From: DATGIQ01 sp035295665
GTDB taxonomy: Bacteria; Planctomycetota; Planctomycetia; Gemmatales; Gemmataceae
Reading direction: 5' to 3'
DNA: 41,492 bases
Assembly: GCA_035295665.1 (NCBI GenBank)
Contig: DATGIQ010000445.1
Coordinates: 1 to 41,492 of the forward strand
In this document: piece by piece, positions 7,535-16,128 of the stretch
Position numbering within the stretch: position 1 is the first letter of the stretch
How the letters are laid out: each line of letters opens with the position of its first letter
Translations under genes and position numbers: made by a program
The notes under the pieces: generated by a model
Told to the model about the DNA's origin: nothing
Database searches by the model: none
The model's input: the letters and a program-made list of their open reading frames with translations, nothing else

Positions 7535-9721
7535 ATGAGTTCAGCAACTGTTCGGCAGCAAGCCGTCCGAGCCATCGCAGAGACGAAGTACCAACTCAAC
7601 CAGGTAGACTTCAAGACAACGCACATCAAAGACCTGTACGGCACCAATGTCTTCAATGAGGAAGTCCAGCGGCAACGACTGCCCAAACCAGTTTTTCGGT
7701 CGCTGCAGAAGACGATCAAACAGGGCGCTCATCTGGACCCGGCCATTGCCGACAGCGTGGCCACAGCGATGAAAGACTGGGCGATGGAAAAAGGGGCGAC
7801 GCATTTCACCCACTTGTTTCAGCCGATGACCGGCTTGACCGCGGAGAAGCACGATAGTTTTCTACAACCGTCGTCCGACGGGATGGCCATCACGGAGTTC
7901 AGCGGCAAGGAGTTGGTCCGAGGCGAGCCGGACGCCAGCTCCTTCCCCTCCGGTGGCCTTCGAGCCACTTTCGAGGCGCGGGGCTACACGGCCTGGGACC
8001 CGACGAGTCCTGCTTTCCTCCACGAAGGCCCCAATGGTGCGACGCTGGTCATCCCGACCGTGTTTCTCAGCTGGACCGGCGAAGCGCTGGACAAAAAGAC
8101 CCCTCTGCTGCGCTCGATGGAGGCTCTCTCCAATCAGGCCCTGCGTATTTTGCGGCTGTTTGGCAATACGCAAGCCAAGAAGGTGTTCACCACGGTTGGT
8201 CCCGAACAAGAGTATTTCCTGATTGACCGGAACTTTTATTACGCTCGTCCTGACCTGGTAAATGCCGGCCGCACGCTCTTTGGTGCTAAGCCACCCAAGG
8301 GCCAAGAGCTCGAAGATCAGTACTTCGGCTGCATCCCTGAGCGCGTGCTGGCCTGCATGGCCGAAGCGGAAGCCGAGCTAATCAAGCTGGCTGTGCCAGT
8401 CAAAACCCGGCACAATGAGGTCGCACCCAGCCAGTACGAGATTGCCCCAATTTTTGAGAACTCGAACCTGGCGACCGATCACCAGATGTTAACGATGGAG
8501 GTATTGCGGCGCACGGCCGAGAAGTACGGTCTGGCCTGCTTGCTGCATGAAAAGCCGTTCGCTGGTATCAACGGCTCCGGCAAGCACAATAACTGGTCGA
8601 TGTCGACGGACAGTGGCGAAAACCTGCTTGACCCGGGAGACACGCCGCACGACAACGCCCAGTTCCTGGTCTTCTGTGTAGCCGTGATTCGTGCCGTCTC
8701 GCGCTATCCTGAGCTGTTGCGGGTGTCCGTTTGTGGTGCCGCCAACGACCACCGCCTCGGAGCCAATGAAGCTCCGCCCGCGATCATGTCGATTTTCCTT
8801 GGCGACCAGCTTCAAGACGTGATAGACCAGCTGGAAAAGGGGTCGCCCCGGAGTACCAAGCAGGGCGGCTTTATGGAAATTGGTGTATCGGTGCTGCCCA
8901 AGCTGCCGCGCGACGCGGGGGATCGCAATCGCACCAGTCCGTTCGCCTTCACCGGCAACAAGTTTGAATTCCGGGCGGTTGGTGCGTCGCAGTCGATCGC
9001 TGGCCCGAACACCGTCCTGAACACCATCGTCGCCGAGTCATTGGATATGATTGCGACCAACCTGGAAAATGCCACGAACGGCGGCAAGGATCTCAATAAG
9101 GCAGTCCAAGAGCTGCTGGCCAATATCTTGAAGGAAAGCAAACAGGTCATTTTCAACGGGGACAATTACACCGAAGAATGGCACAAAGAGGCCGAGCGGC
9201 GTGGGCTGCCCAATCTCAAAAATACGGTCGATGCCCTGCCCGTGATCACTCGCAAGGACACGATCGGTCTGATGACCCGCTACAAGGTCTACTCCGAACG
9301 CGAGCTGCACAGCAGGTTGGCCATTCTGAGCGAGAATTATGTGAAAACGGTCAATATTGAGGGACAGTTGATGAGCGTGATGGCCCGGACGATGATCTTG
9401 CCTGCTGCCCTTCGCTATCAGACGGAAGTTGCAGCCGCGGTCAATGCCACCAAGCTTGCCGGGGTCGACAACCACGCCCAGGTCGACCTGCTCAAGACGT
9501 TAACGGCAACGATCAACGAGTTCCAGGCCGCTTCCTCGGCACTAGACAAGGCATTGGCCCGCCACGCGGAGGGCGATCATCTCAGCCACGCCAAGTACGC
9601 GCGCGACGCAGTACTGTCAGCCATGGCGACGCTACGGGCCAAAGGGGATACCCTGGAATCGATGGTCGCCGACGACCTCTGGCCTATCCCGACGTATCGT
9701 GAGATGTTGTTTGTGAAGTAA
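7535..9721 (+). CDS. glnN: Glutamine synthetase, type III
   Basis: A 728-residue protein matching the type III (GlnN) family in length and motifs; types I and II are much shorter (about 450 and 370). It makes glutamine from glutamate, ammonium and ATP in the cytoplasm. Visible signatures are the type III N-terminal block FSGKELVRGEPDASSFPSGG, the metal-binding strand GPEQEYFLID (222-231), GINGSGKHNN (344-353, the ATP/glutamate loop equivalent) and EFRAVGASQS near residue 475. A helical C-terminal extension follows from about 600. No gene for a PII protein or ammonium transporter lies beside it. It is transcribed alone, divergent from the DUF4175 gene and convergent with the BatA/VWA fusion, and ends just before a strong stem-loop. 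It therefore interrupts what otherwise looks like one minus-strand gene set. Confidence 0.96.
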   Translation: MSSATVRQQAVRAIAETKYQLNQVDFKTTHIKDLYGTNVFNEEVQRQRLPKPVFRSLQKTIKQGAHLDPAIADSVATAMKDWAMEKGATHFTHLFQPMTGLTAEKHDSFLQPSSDGMAITEFSGKELVRGEPDASSFPSGGLRATFEARGYTAWDPTSPAFLHEGPNGATLVIPTVFLSWTGEALDKKTPLLRSMEALSNQALRILRLFGNTQAKKVFTTVGPEQEYFLIDRNFYYARPDLVNAGRTLFGAKPPKGQELEDQYFGCIPERVLACMAEAEAELIKLAVPVKTRHNEVAPSQYEIAPIFENSNLATDHQMLTMEVLRRTAEKYGLACLLHEKPFAGINGSGKHNNWSMSTDSGENLLDPGDTPHDNAQFLVFCVAVIRAVSRYPELLRVSVCGAANDHRLGANEAPPAIMSIFLGDQLQDVIDQLEKGSPRSTKQGGFMEIGVSVLPKLPRDAGDRNRTSPFAFTGNKFEFRAVGASQSIAGPNTVLNTIVAESLDMIATNLENATNGGKDLNKAVQELLANILKESKQVIFNGDNYTEEWHKEAERRGLPNLKNTVDALPVITRKDTIGLMTRYKVYSERELHSRLAILSENYVKTVNIEGQLMSVMARTMILPAALRYQTEVAAAVNATKLAGVDNHAQVDLLKTLTATINEFQAASSALDKALARHAEGDHLSHAKYARDAVLSAMATLRAKGDTLESMVADDLWPIPTYREMLFVK

Positions 9722-9737
9722 CAACCACGAACCAAAA

Positions 9738-9771
9738 GTGTCTGGAACTCTCAAACCGGAGTTCCAGACAC
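9738..9771. terminator. Stem-loop between convergent glnN and BatA/VWA genes (family D)
   Basis: A perfect 13-base stem, GTGTCTGGAACTC (9738-9750) with GAGTTCCAGACAC (9759-9771), and an 8-base loop. It is flanked by AAAA on the left and CCTTCT on the right and lies between the stops of two convergent genes, so it could end transcription from both sides. Its TGGAACT core recurs in the stem-loop at 17377-17444. Confidence 0.65.
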
Positions 9772-9801
9772 CTTCTGAGCCTGAACCGTAAGCGATTGTC
9801 A

Positions 9802-12800
9802 TTAAAGCAGGTGTTTCCGCTTCCGCAACACCCATTCCGTGCCGAGCAGGCCGAGGACCAAGCCAAACACGGCCACATGATTCCACAATAATCGCGGCGG
9901 CTGCGGCGTATTCAGCGCGACCCGTGTGCCCGGCGGTAATTCCTCAATCAAACGATCGGCATCGGCCACCGTATAGAATTGGCCATGCGTCTCGTCCGCG
10001 GCACGTTGCATATCGGGGTGGTTCATCCGTAGCTGATCCATTTCTCCCGGAGGGGGCAACACCCGGCAATCGGCCTGGGGTTTCGGATCGGGCGCCACCG
10101 GGGCGCTCAAACGGAAGTGATAGTCTCCTTCGGGCGTACGTGTGAGCACCGTCTCGAAGGTTGCCCGGCTCCCTTCCAACTTGGCCAGCCGCAGCGTCTC
10201 CTTTTCAATTCCGAGCGCCGGCTCTTCTTTGCCGGAGCCGCGCCGCGGCGAGGTTCGGGTCTTGACCACCTCGACCTTCGTGTCGGCACTGGGGGGCGGC
10301 GCATCATCCGGGAAGCGTACCGTCAGCTTGATGGGTTCCCCTCGGCGATACGGGGTCTGTCGGTCTGTGCGCAGCTCGACCCGGCCCAGGCGGCTACGAG
10401 CGAGATAACGGACAGTTTGGATCCAGAACTGATTGAAACGCAATTCGTCCTCGCGAAACCGCCATCGCCACGTCTCATCAAAGCCGAGGAACATGCTCCG
10501 GCCGGCCCCGACGAACTGTTGCACAAACAGCGGGTACCCGCCTTCCCCGCCCAGCGCCGCCCTCCCTTTCGCTTCTTTCCCCACCGGCCGAGAGGAAACA
10601 ACGGACCGGCCTGTTTCGGGATCGGGGCGCTGCGGATGAACGAGGAGAACTTCCGCCGCGCGCTGGAGACGAAACCCTTCCGCCCACCAGTGCAACTCCG
10701 CCAGATGATTCCAGATCGCCTGGTTGGACGTTTCTTCAGGACTGAAACGGAAGATTGGGTGAGATCGGCCGATGGGCGTGAGCTCAGGTCGAAACGTTCC
10801 CGCAAAGTCCCTTTCCGCCGGCGGGTCTGCGGTGACGATCACCGGCAAGATCTCCTGCAGCGGGGTATCTTTGTACGCACGGGGACTGTACCGTGGACCG
10901 GCGATCATCAGAAACCCGCCGCCGCGTTCCCGCACAAAGTCGACGACGTGCTGCAAGTTCCGTTCGCCGATCTTCCGATCTTTGGGATCCACATCGCCGA
11001 AGAGAATCACATCGTAGCCGTTCAATTCTTCCTTGGTTGGGAAATCGGCAAGCGCACTCTTGTCTTCGCTGGCGTATTCACTGTCAGCGTCCACGAGCAA
11101 GACTTTGAGATCGATCGTTTTGTTGCTCTTATCACGATCGCTTTCCCGCTCCAGCAGATGTTTGATGAAGCGGTAATCATAGCGCGCGTAGCCTTCCACG
11201 TAGAGCACCTTGATCAGCTTCGCTTCCCGAACGAAGACGGTGCGCTCCAGCCGATTGTTGGCGGGCTGAGCCTCATCGTCCTGGACCGGCACCTCAATGA
11301 CATACCGCTTTTCGCCAGGCTCGGTGGGCTGGTGCACCAGGCGAAACTTCACGGGCTTCCCCTCCGGATCGGTCGTGACCCGCGTGGTATCGAGCCGTTT
11401 GAGATTCCCGTCGTTATCCTTTTCCGACAGCGTCACGCTGACCATTCGCTGGTCGGTATAGCCCTGGGCCGTCAGCCGCGCCTCGAAAACCAGGCGGTCG
11501 TGGACATAGACGGAACTCTCCACCTGAAGGTCGTGCAGCTTCAGATCGCGCACCTCGTGATCGTCCCCCAGGCCAATGAAGAAGAGTGGCACGCCCAGCT
11601 GCGCCGCCTTGCGGGACACGCTGGCCAGGTCTTCCCCCTCGGTGGTGATGCCGTCGGTCAGCGCGATCACGCCGGCCAGGGAAGAACCGCGAAAATCATT
11701 GACCACTTGCTGGATCGCCCGGCCGAGCTGCGTCGATTCCCCTTCCGCCCGCAGCTCCTGAACCGTCCGGATGGCCGCACCCAAATCCGCAGGTTCGGTG
11801 ACGTCGGCCAAGCGCGCGGATCGGCCGGAAAAGTGGTACAGATGCAGCTTGACGCGGCGTTTCGTCAACAACGCCTCCAGCCAGGCCCCGTCCCGCTGCG
11901 TCACCAATGCCTGCGCGATTTGCAAACGCTCCGGGTTGGAGAATCCGCTGGCCTGGGCGAGCTTCTGCACCCTCTCCTGGACGGCCGGATCCTGGTAGCG
12001 ATCACTGGTGCTCATGCTGCGTGAATCATCGATAAGAATGGCGACATCGGGCCAACCCTCTCGCTCGAACCAAAGCCGGACCTGCGGCAACAAGACGCAC
12101 AAGGTCAGCAGGACATAAAACAGCCGCAGCCCGGCGAGAAGGAGTTTATAAGCGCGGCTGGCTGTCGAACCTTCGCGGAGATAGATCGCTCCGACCAAGA
12201 CTGCTAGGCCCAGCGCCAACGCACCGGCTAGCCAGGGATCGGCCACGGCATCCCACAGATAAGGGGTAAACTCCAAATGCCAGCGCGTGCCTTCACCGGC
12301 CGCCGGGGGGGGGATGCCCAGCCGGGCTTCGAAGGCGCCCCGAACCTGCTCGGGAAGGAACCCGAGAAAATCGCCCGTCCAGGCCGCGTGGGCCAACACG
12401 CCAGCCAGCACCACAAAAAGGATCGCTGCCGTGCTGCCCACAAGCAATGGCAGCACACGGCCGGGCGCTGGAGGCACATCCACCAAGCCGAGCCGCCCGC
12501 CGTAGTGTCCAAAGCGCCACGCCAGCACCACTTCCGCGGTCAGCAGTACAACCATGGTCAGCAGCAGCCAGCGCGCCACGACCATGCCCACTCCCCGCGC
12601 GGGCTGTTCCTCCGCCGCATCGATAACTGGTCCGCCGGTGTGGACGACCTGCCGAAGATCGGATACGAGCTGAAACTCCCAGCCGGGATACGTGCTTTGC
12701 AGCTCCGCCTGGTTGGTGCGCGCCAGGTCGCTCTCCGAGGATTGGTGGGAATCGACGGCGGTCGGTACGTTCACGGCAAAAAGATGCTCTTCCGGATGGT

Positions 12801-14880
12801 GGCCGATCGTCGCCCGATAGATGCCGCTGCTTTCGGTATCGGTCCAGCGCAAGACATTCCCTTCGGGCTGGGGAAGTGTGCGGCCTTTTTCGATTCGCCC
12901 CTCGGGCGTGGCCAGGACAAAGTCCAACTCGGCTCCCCCCGCCGGAAGATACTCTTCGAGCAGCTCACCCACGGTGGCCGCCTGCTCACGAAGACGGCCG
13001 GCGACGGCGAAGTACAGCACCTCTTGCATGAGCGCGGGAAAGCTCGGCGAGACCGGCCAAGTGTTCCAGTCCATGTTGACGGTGCTGGTGAAGAGGACGA
13101 CCTGGCCACGATACCGTGGCCACTCTACGAGGGCTGGATCTCCTGCAGGGAGCGGATTAGCGTTGCCGGGTTCCTGGGCACCAGTGCTGGCCGTGCTTGC
13201 TTCGGGCATGAAGGAAAGAATTTTGCGGGGTCGGCCTCCAGGAACCAGTTCTGTGCGGATGTATTGGCGGAACCGTGCCGAGCGAAGGCTTTCCCGATCC
13301 CGGAGATCAGTAAAAGCGCGGAGCGGCGGTTCCTTGTAATCCTTATCGTCCGAGCCGGCGTACAAATTGAAATACGCGCCCGCCGGGGCCAGCTGCTGGC
13401 CGATCAGCCGGGCCGGAAGTAACCCCTCGCCATTTCGGTAAACGAGGCGGTTGTAGGCCTCCAGATCAACCCGCGGCCCGAGACAGAACACCACGCCGCC
13501 GCCACGACGCAAATGGGTCTCCAGGCGGCGCACTTCGCTTGCATCCAAGAGCGGCACATCGCACAGGAAGACGCAGTCAAAGGGCGTCAGGTCCCCCAAG
13601 GCGGCGTCACTGAATTGCGATTGCGACACCACCTTTGGCCGGGCGGGGACATCGCGTGGCACCAGGCCGGTGCGGAACGGATTGAGGGCGTCCTTCAGCC
13701 ATTCGGCCGCCTGGTCATAGAGCTCGACCGCCGGCTTGCCGTTAACCAGCATCACCGGGATATCGTCCTTGACGGTGACAATGACCGTCCGCGTATCGTC
13801 CAGGTCGAGGGCATCGTTCTCCAACCGAACCTGCACGGCATATTCACCGGGCGTCCGGAAGCGGTACGGAAACGTAACCGTGGTTTGACCCGGCGGCAAA
13901 TCGAGCAGCACCTGACCAGCGCCATGCAGGACAAACGCCGGATCCCCGGCCGTTGCGCGGGCCTTGCCGATCAACAACTCGGCGCGTGCCTGTTTGCGTG
14001 GCTCGACTCCATAATTGTGGATCGTGGCCACCACCGTGCTAATCGCGCCGGTTGTCACCAGGGGAACGCCCAGGCTGAGATGGGTCACCGCTGCGTTACT
14101 GGCTCCTTCCTGGCCGACATCGACGAAAATGGCGCGGGCGCGGGCTTGGATGCGTGGTAGCCAGGCTCCCAGGTCGCCGCTCTGGCGTCCGATCCAGGTC
14201 GATCGTTGCAGGTCAGTGAGAAAATAGACCTCGCGCTGTTCGAATTTGCCGGGTGACCGGCGGAGCATATCCTCCACCGCATTCAGGGTGCCGGCCAGGT
14301 CGGCGTTGGCGTGCGGCAACCGCAGCATCCGGATCTCGTCGCTAACCTTGCGGGCATCTTCCGAAGGCTCCGGGACCACGCGCCGCGGCGGTGCCGCCAT
14401 GAGCACGACACTGAAGCCATCGCCGGCCGAGGATTCATGAACGAGTTGGTTGGCCAAGTTTCGGGCCCGCTCAAAGCACGTGGTGTCGCCGACCTTCAAC
14501 GCCATGCTGAATGAGCCATCGAGCACCACGATCTTGTGCGTCCGCCGGCCGCCCGTCGCTGCCTGCATGGCACGATGCGGAAACAAGCGAACCCACAGTT
14601 CTTCGGCCCAGGGCATAACGCTGGCCATCGCCAAGACCAGCACGAGCACGAGCAGCGTTCGCACCGCCAGGAGGAGAAGCTGCTCGAGGCGCATGCGCCG
14701 GGTATTTTTGCGCTGGGCCGCCAGTAGAAAACGCATCGCTGCCCAGGTGACAATGCGGAAGCGCTTGCGGTTCAGAAGATGAATGAGAATGGGCAGTGAC
14801 GCTGCGCCAGCCGCCACGGCCACCGTGGCCAACGGAGCTTCGAAGAAGCCAAACAACAATCCGAATGCTACCAGTGGCAC
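9802..14880 (-). CDS. BatA-type / double-VWA / amidotransferase-like fusion protein
   Basis: A 1692-residue protein that looks like two normally separate proteins in one frame. Residues 1-95 are the BatA-type N-terminal membrane domain (PILIHLLNRKRFRIV, WAAMRFLLAAQRK). The first VWA domain has an intact MIDAS start DGSFSM (121-126), followed by beta-rich and GATase-like regions and a membrane segment near 768-788, the usual end of such a protein. The second half starts with new membrane segments (about 808-832, 884-901, 912-932), a second VWA with DDSRSM (951-956) and TDGITT (1075), and a glutamine-amidotransferase-like region (YDVILFGDVDP, VRERGGGFLMIAGP; about 1289-1350). It ends with a last membrane helix (1665-1685). 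The start is a GTG at 14880 with GGGGAAG upstream; the conserved BatA domain begins there. The protein probably sits in the inner membrane with the MoxR and DUF58 proteins encoded upstream. Function in planctomycetes is not established. Confidence 0.88.
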   Translation of the reverse strand: MPLVAFGLLFGFFEAPLATVAVAAGAASLPILIHLLNRKRFRIVTWAAMRFLLAAQRKNTRRMRLEQLLLLAVRTLLVLVLVLAMASVMPWAEELWVRLFPHRAMQAATGGRRTHKIVVLDGSFSMALKVGDTTCFERARNLANQLVHESSAGDGFSVVLMAAPPRRVVPEPSEDARKVSDEIRMLRLPHANADLAGTLNAVEDMLRRSPGKFEQREVYFLTDLQRSTWIGRQSGDLGAWLPRIQARARAIFVDVGQEGASNAAVTHLSLGVPLVTTGAISTVVATIHNYGVEPRKQARAELLIGKARATAGDPAFVLHGAGQVLLDLPPGQTTVTFPYRFRTPGEYAVQVRLENDALDLDDTRTVIVTVKDDIPVMLVNGKPAVELYDQAAEWLKDALNPFRTGLVPRDVPARPKVVSQSQFSDAALGDLTPFDCVFLCDVPLLDASEVRRLETHLRRGGGVVFCLGPRVDLEAYNRLVYRNGEGLLPARLIGQQLAPAGAYFNLYAGSDDKDYKEPPLRAFTDLRDRESLRSARFRQYIRTELVPGGRPRKILSFMPEASTASTGAQEPGNANPLPAGDPALVEWPRYRGQVVLFTSTVNMDWNTWPVSPSFPALMQEVLYFAVAGRLREQAATVGELLEEYLPAGGAELDFVLATPEGRIEKGRTLPQPEGNVLRWTDTESSGIYRATIGHHPEEHLFAVNVPTAVDSHQSSESDLARTNQAELQSTYPGWEFQLVSDLRQVVHTGGPVIDAAEEQPARGVGMVVARWLLLTMVVLLTAEVVLAWRFGHYGGRLGLVDVPPAPGRVLPLLVGSTAAILFVVLAGVLAHAAWTGDFLGFLPEQVRGAFEARLGIPPPAAGEGTRWHLEFTPYLWDAVADPWLAGALALGLAVLVGAIYLREGSTASRAYKLLLAGLRLFYVLLTLCVLLPQVRLWFEREGWPDVAILIDDSRSMSTSDRYQDPAVQERVQKLAQASGFSNPERLQIAQALVTQRDGAWLEALLTKRRVKLHLYHFSGRSARLADVTEPADLGAAIRTVQELRAEGESTQLGRAIQQVVNDFRGSSLAGVIALTDGITTEGEDLASVSRKAAQLGVPLFFIGLGDDHEVRDLKLHDLQVESSVYVHDRLVFEARLTAQGYTDQRMVSVTLSEKDNDGNLKRLDTTRVTTDPEGKPVKFRLVHQPTEPGEKRYVIEVPVQDDEAQPANNRLERTVFVREAKLIKVLYVEGYARYDYRFIKHLLERESDRDKSNKTIDLKVLLVDADSEYASEDKSALADFPTKEELNGYDVILFGDVDPKDRKIGERNLQHVVDFVRERGGGFLMIAGPRYSPRAYKDTPLQEILPVIVTADPPAERDFAGTFRPELTPIGRSHPIFRFSPEETSNQAIWNHLAELHWWAEGFRLQRAAEVLLVHPQRPDPETGRSVVSSRPVGKEAKGRAALGGEGGYPLFVQQFVGAGRSMFLGFDETWRWRFREDELRFNQFWIQTVRYLARSRLGRVELRTDRQTPYRRGEPIKLTVRFPDDAPPPSADTKVEVVKTRTSPRRGSGKEEPALGIEKETLRLAKLEGSRATFETVLTRTPEGDYHFRLSAPVAPDPKPQADCRVLPPPGEMDQLRMNHPDMQRAADETHGQFYTVADADRLIEELPPGTRVALNTPQPPRLLWNHVAVFGLVLGLLGTEWVLRKRKHLL

Positions 14881-14916
14881 AACCTACTTCCCCCGAGGAG
14901 AACGGATGACTCGAAG

Positions 14917-15157
14917 CTAGAGAATCAATTTCTCACCGGTACGGACTTGCCTTACTTTCTCCACAATTTCCTTACCCCCGCCTGGATAAACAAGGTCGCC
15001 CAATTCGCGATCGCGCAGCCGCGTGACAACCGGGAGATTCTCGGCTTCGAGGTGGCTGAAGGCGGCCAGCAAAAGCTTGATCGACTTCCTCTGGTGTCTG
15101 GTGGCGACAATGATGTCGACATCCGGCGGGTTTCCAGGGTTTCCGCGCCGACTTCAT
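14917..15157 (-). pseudogene. Small gene downstream of DUF58, apparently frameshifted
   Basis: An ATG at 15157 overlaps the DUF58 stop (ATGA), as expected for a coupled gene, but its frame soon loses coding character (Cys/His/Arg-rich) and stops at 14972. The next frame stays open to a TAG at 14917-14919 and has the codon pattern of a real gene, reading PPDVDIIVATRHQRKSIKLL, then HLEAENLPVVTRLRDRELGD. Losing one C in the CCC run near 15135 would join the start MKSARKP to this frame and give a 79-residue protein. This is either a true frameshift or a sequencing error. The family is not recognised. Its place between DUF58 and the BatA/VWA gene suggests it belonged to that operon. Confidence 0.55.
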
Positions 15158-16053
15158 GTGGTGCTCCTTGCCAGCCGATGGGCCAGGTAACTAGACAAGG
15201 CAATTCCCAGATCCGCATCCGTCCGCAGGCGCACATAATCAATGTTCTGTCCGCGGCAGCCCCGTTGCAACTCCAAAAGATACGCTTGTACCTCGTCCAG
15301 ATACCCTTGCCGCAGGCTGCGCGGATCGGTCAACAACTCCGGGTACTGCTCCAGGCCACGAAAGAGCGTCGCTTGCTGGAATGGGAAGTCGAGCTCCGCT
15401 TCATCCAGGATGTGGAAAACGACGACTTCATGGCGCTTGTGCCGCAAGTGCTTCAAGCCCGCCAACAGCTCCGGCACGTCATCGAACAGATCACTGAGGA
15501 TGATCACCAGGGCCCGCCGCCCAATGCGCTCGGCCAGATCGTGAAAGATGGGTGCCAGGCGCGTTTTCTCACGGGCCGCGCCGACATTCATGACCTGGAT
15601 AAGCTGTTTGAGATACGACGGCTGACTCGACGGCCTGAGGAACTTGCGAATCTCCTCGTCAAACGTCACCAGGCCGACACTGTCCTGCTGATTCAGGATG
15701 AGATAGGCCAGGGCGGCCGCCACCATGCAGGCATAGTCATACTTGCTCACCGATCCCGACCGGTATTGCATCGACTCACTGATATCAAGCACCAGCCAGC
15801 AGACGACGTTGGTTTCCACATCGTATTGCTTCAGGTAGAAGCGGCCCGTCCGGCCATAGACTTTCCAGTCCACATGCTTGATATCGTCGCCCGGCACATA
15901 CTCACGATGCTGGGCGAACTCGACGGAAAAGCCGTGGTACGGGCTCTTGTGCATCCCGGAAAGGTAGCCCTCAACAATCAGCCGGGCCTGCAGCTCCAGG
16001 CTGCGCACTTTGGCCAAGATGAGGGGATCGAGGTAGCGTTGTGGATCGTCCAT
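15154..16053 (-). CDS. DUF58 family protein (VWA-like)
   Basis: About 299 residues. It has the DUF58 signature in order: LELQARLIVEGYLSGMHKSP, then FSVEFAQHREYVPGDDIKHV, DWKVYGRTGRFYLKQYD, followed by a VWA-like half with VLDISESM (an intact DxSxS) and DSVGLVTFDEEIRKFL. DUF58 proteins accompany MoxR ATPases and are thought to act as their client or adaptor. The start at 16053 (MDDPQRYLDP) is chosen because the family begins here. The open frame runs on to 16119, but those extra codons fall in the palindromic repeat that also ends moxR. The gap to moxR is 52 bases. Its stop overlaps the start of the small frameshifted gene. It is part of the minus-strand MoxR-DUF58-BatA operon. Confidence 0.93.
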   Translation of the reverse strand: MDDPQRYLDPLILAKVRSLELQARLIVEGYLSGMHKSPYHGFSVEFAQHREYVPGDDIKHVDWKVYGRTGRFYLKQYDVETNVVCWLVLDISESMQYRSGSVSKYDYACMVAAALAYLILNQQDSVGLVTFDEEIRKFLRPSSQPSYLKQLIQVMNVGAAREKTRLAPIFHDLAERIGRRALVIILSDLFDDVPELLAGLKHLRHKRHEVVVFHILDEAELDFPFQQATLFRGLEQYPELLTDPRSLRQGYLDEVQAYLLELQRGCRGQNIDYVRLRTDADLGIALSSYLAHRLARSTT

Positions 16054-16074
16054 CGTGCGGAATCCCAAGTCCAT

Positions 16075-16128
16075 AGTCTGTGGTTGGTAGTCCGTGGCCA
16101 GCCCGCTATGGACTACCAACCACGGATT
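16075..16128. repeat. Palindromic repeat, family A copy 1 (moxR 3' end)
   Basis: Arms at 16075-16097 and 16106-16128 pair over about 23 bases with four mismatches, around an 8-base loop. Both arms contain GTGGTTGGTAGTCC or its complement. The right arm encodes the last residues of MoxR (ESVVGSP) and the TAG stop at 16106-16108, so the element lies across the end of the gene. Related GTAGTCCGTAG palindromes occur at 21798-21865 and 40773-40810. Confidence 0.75.

Noticed and set aside
10117..12024. A 635-codon open frame on the plus strand inside the BatA/VWA gene
   Set aside because: It is antisense to clear VWA and amidotransferase-like coding, has no known domain and reflects GC-rich codon bias.
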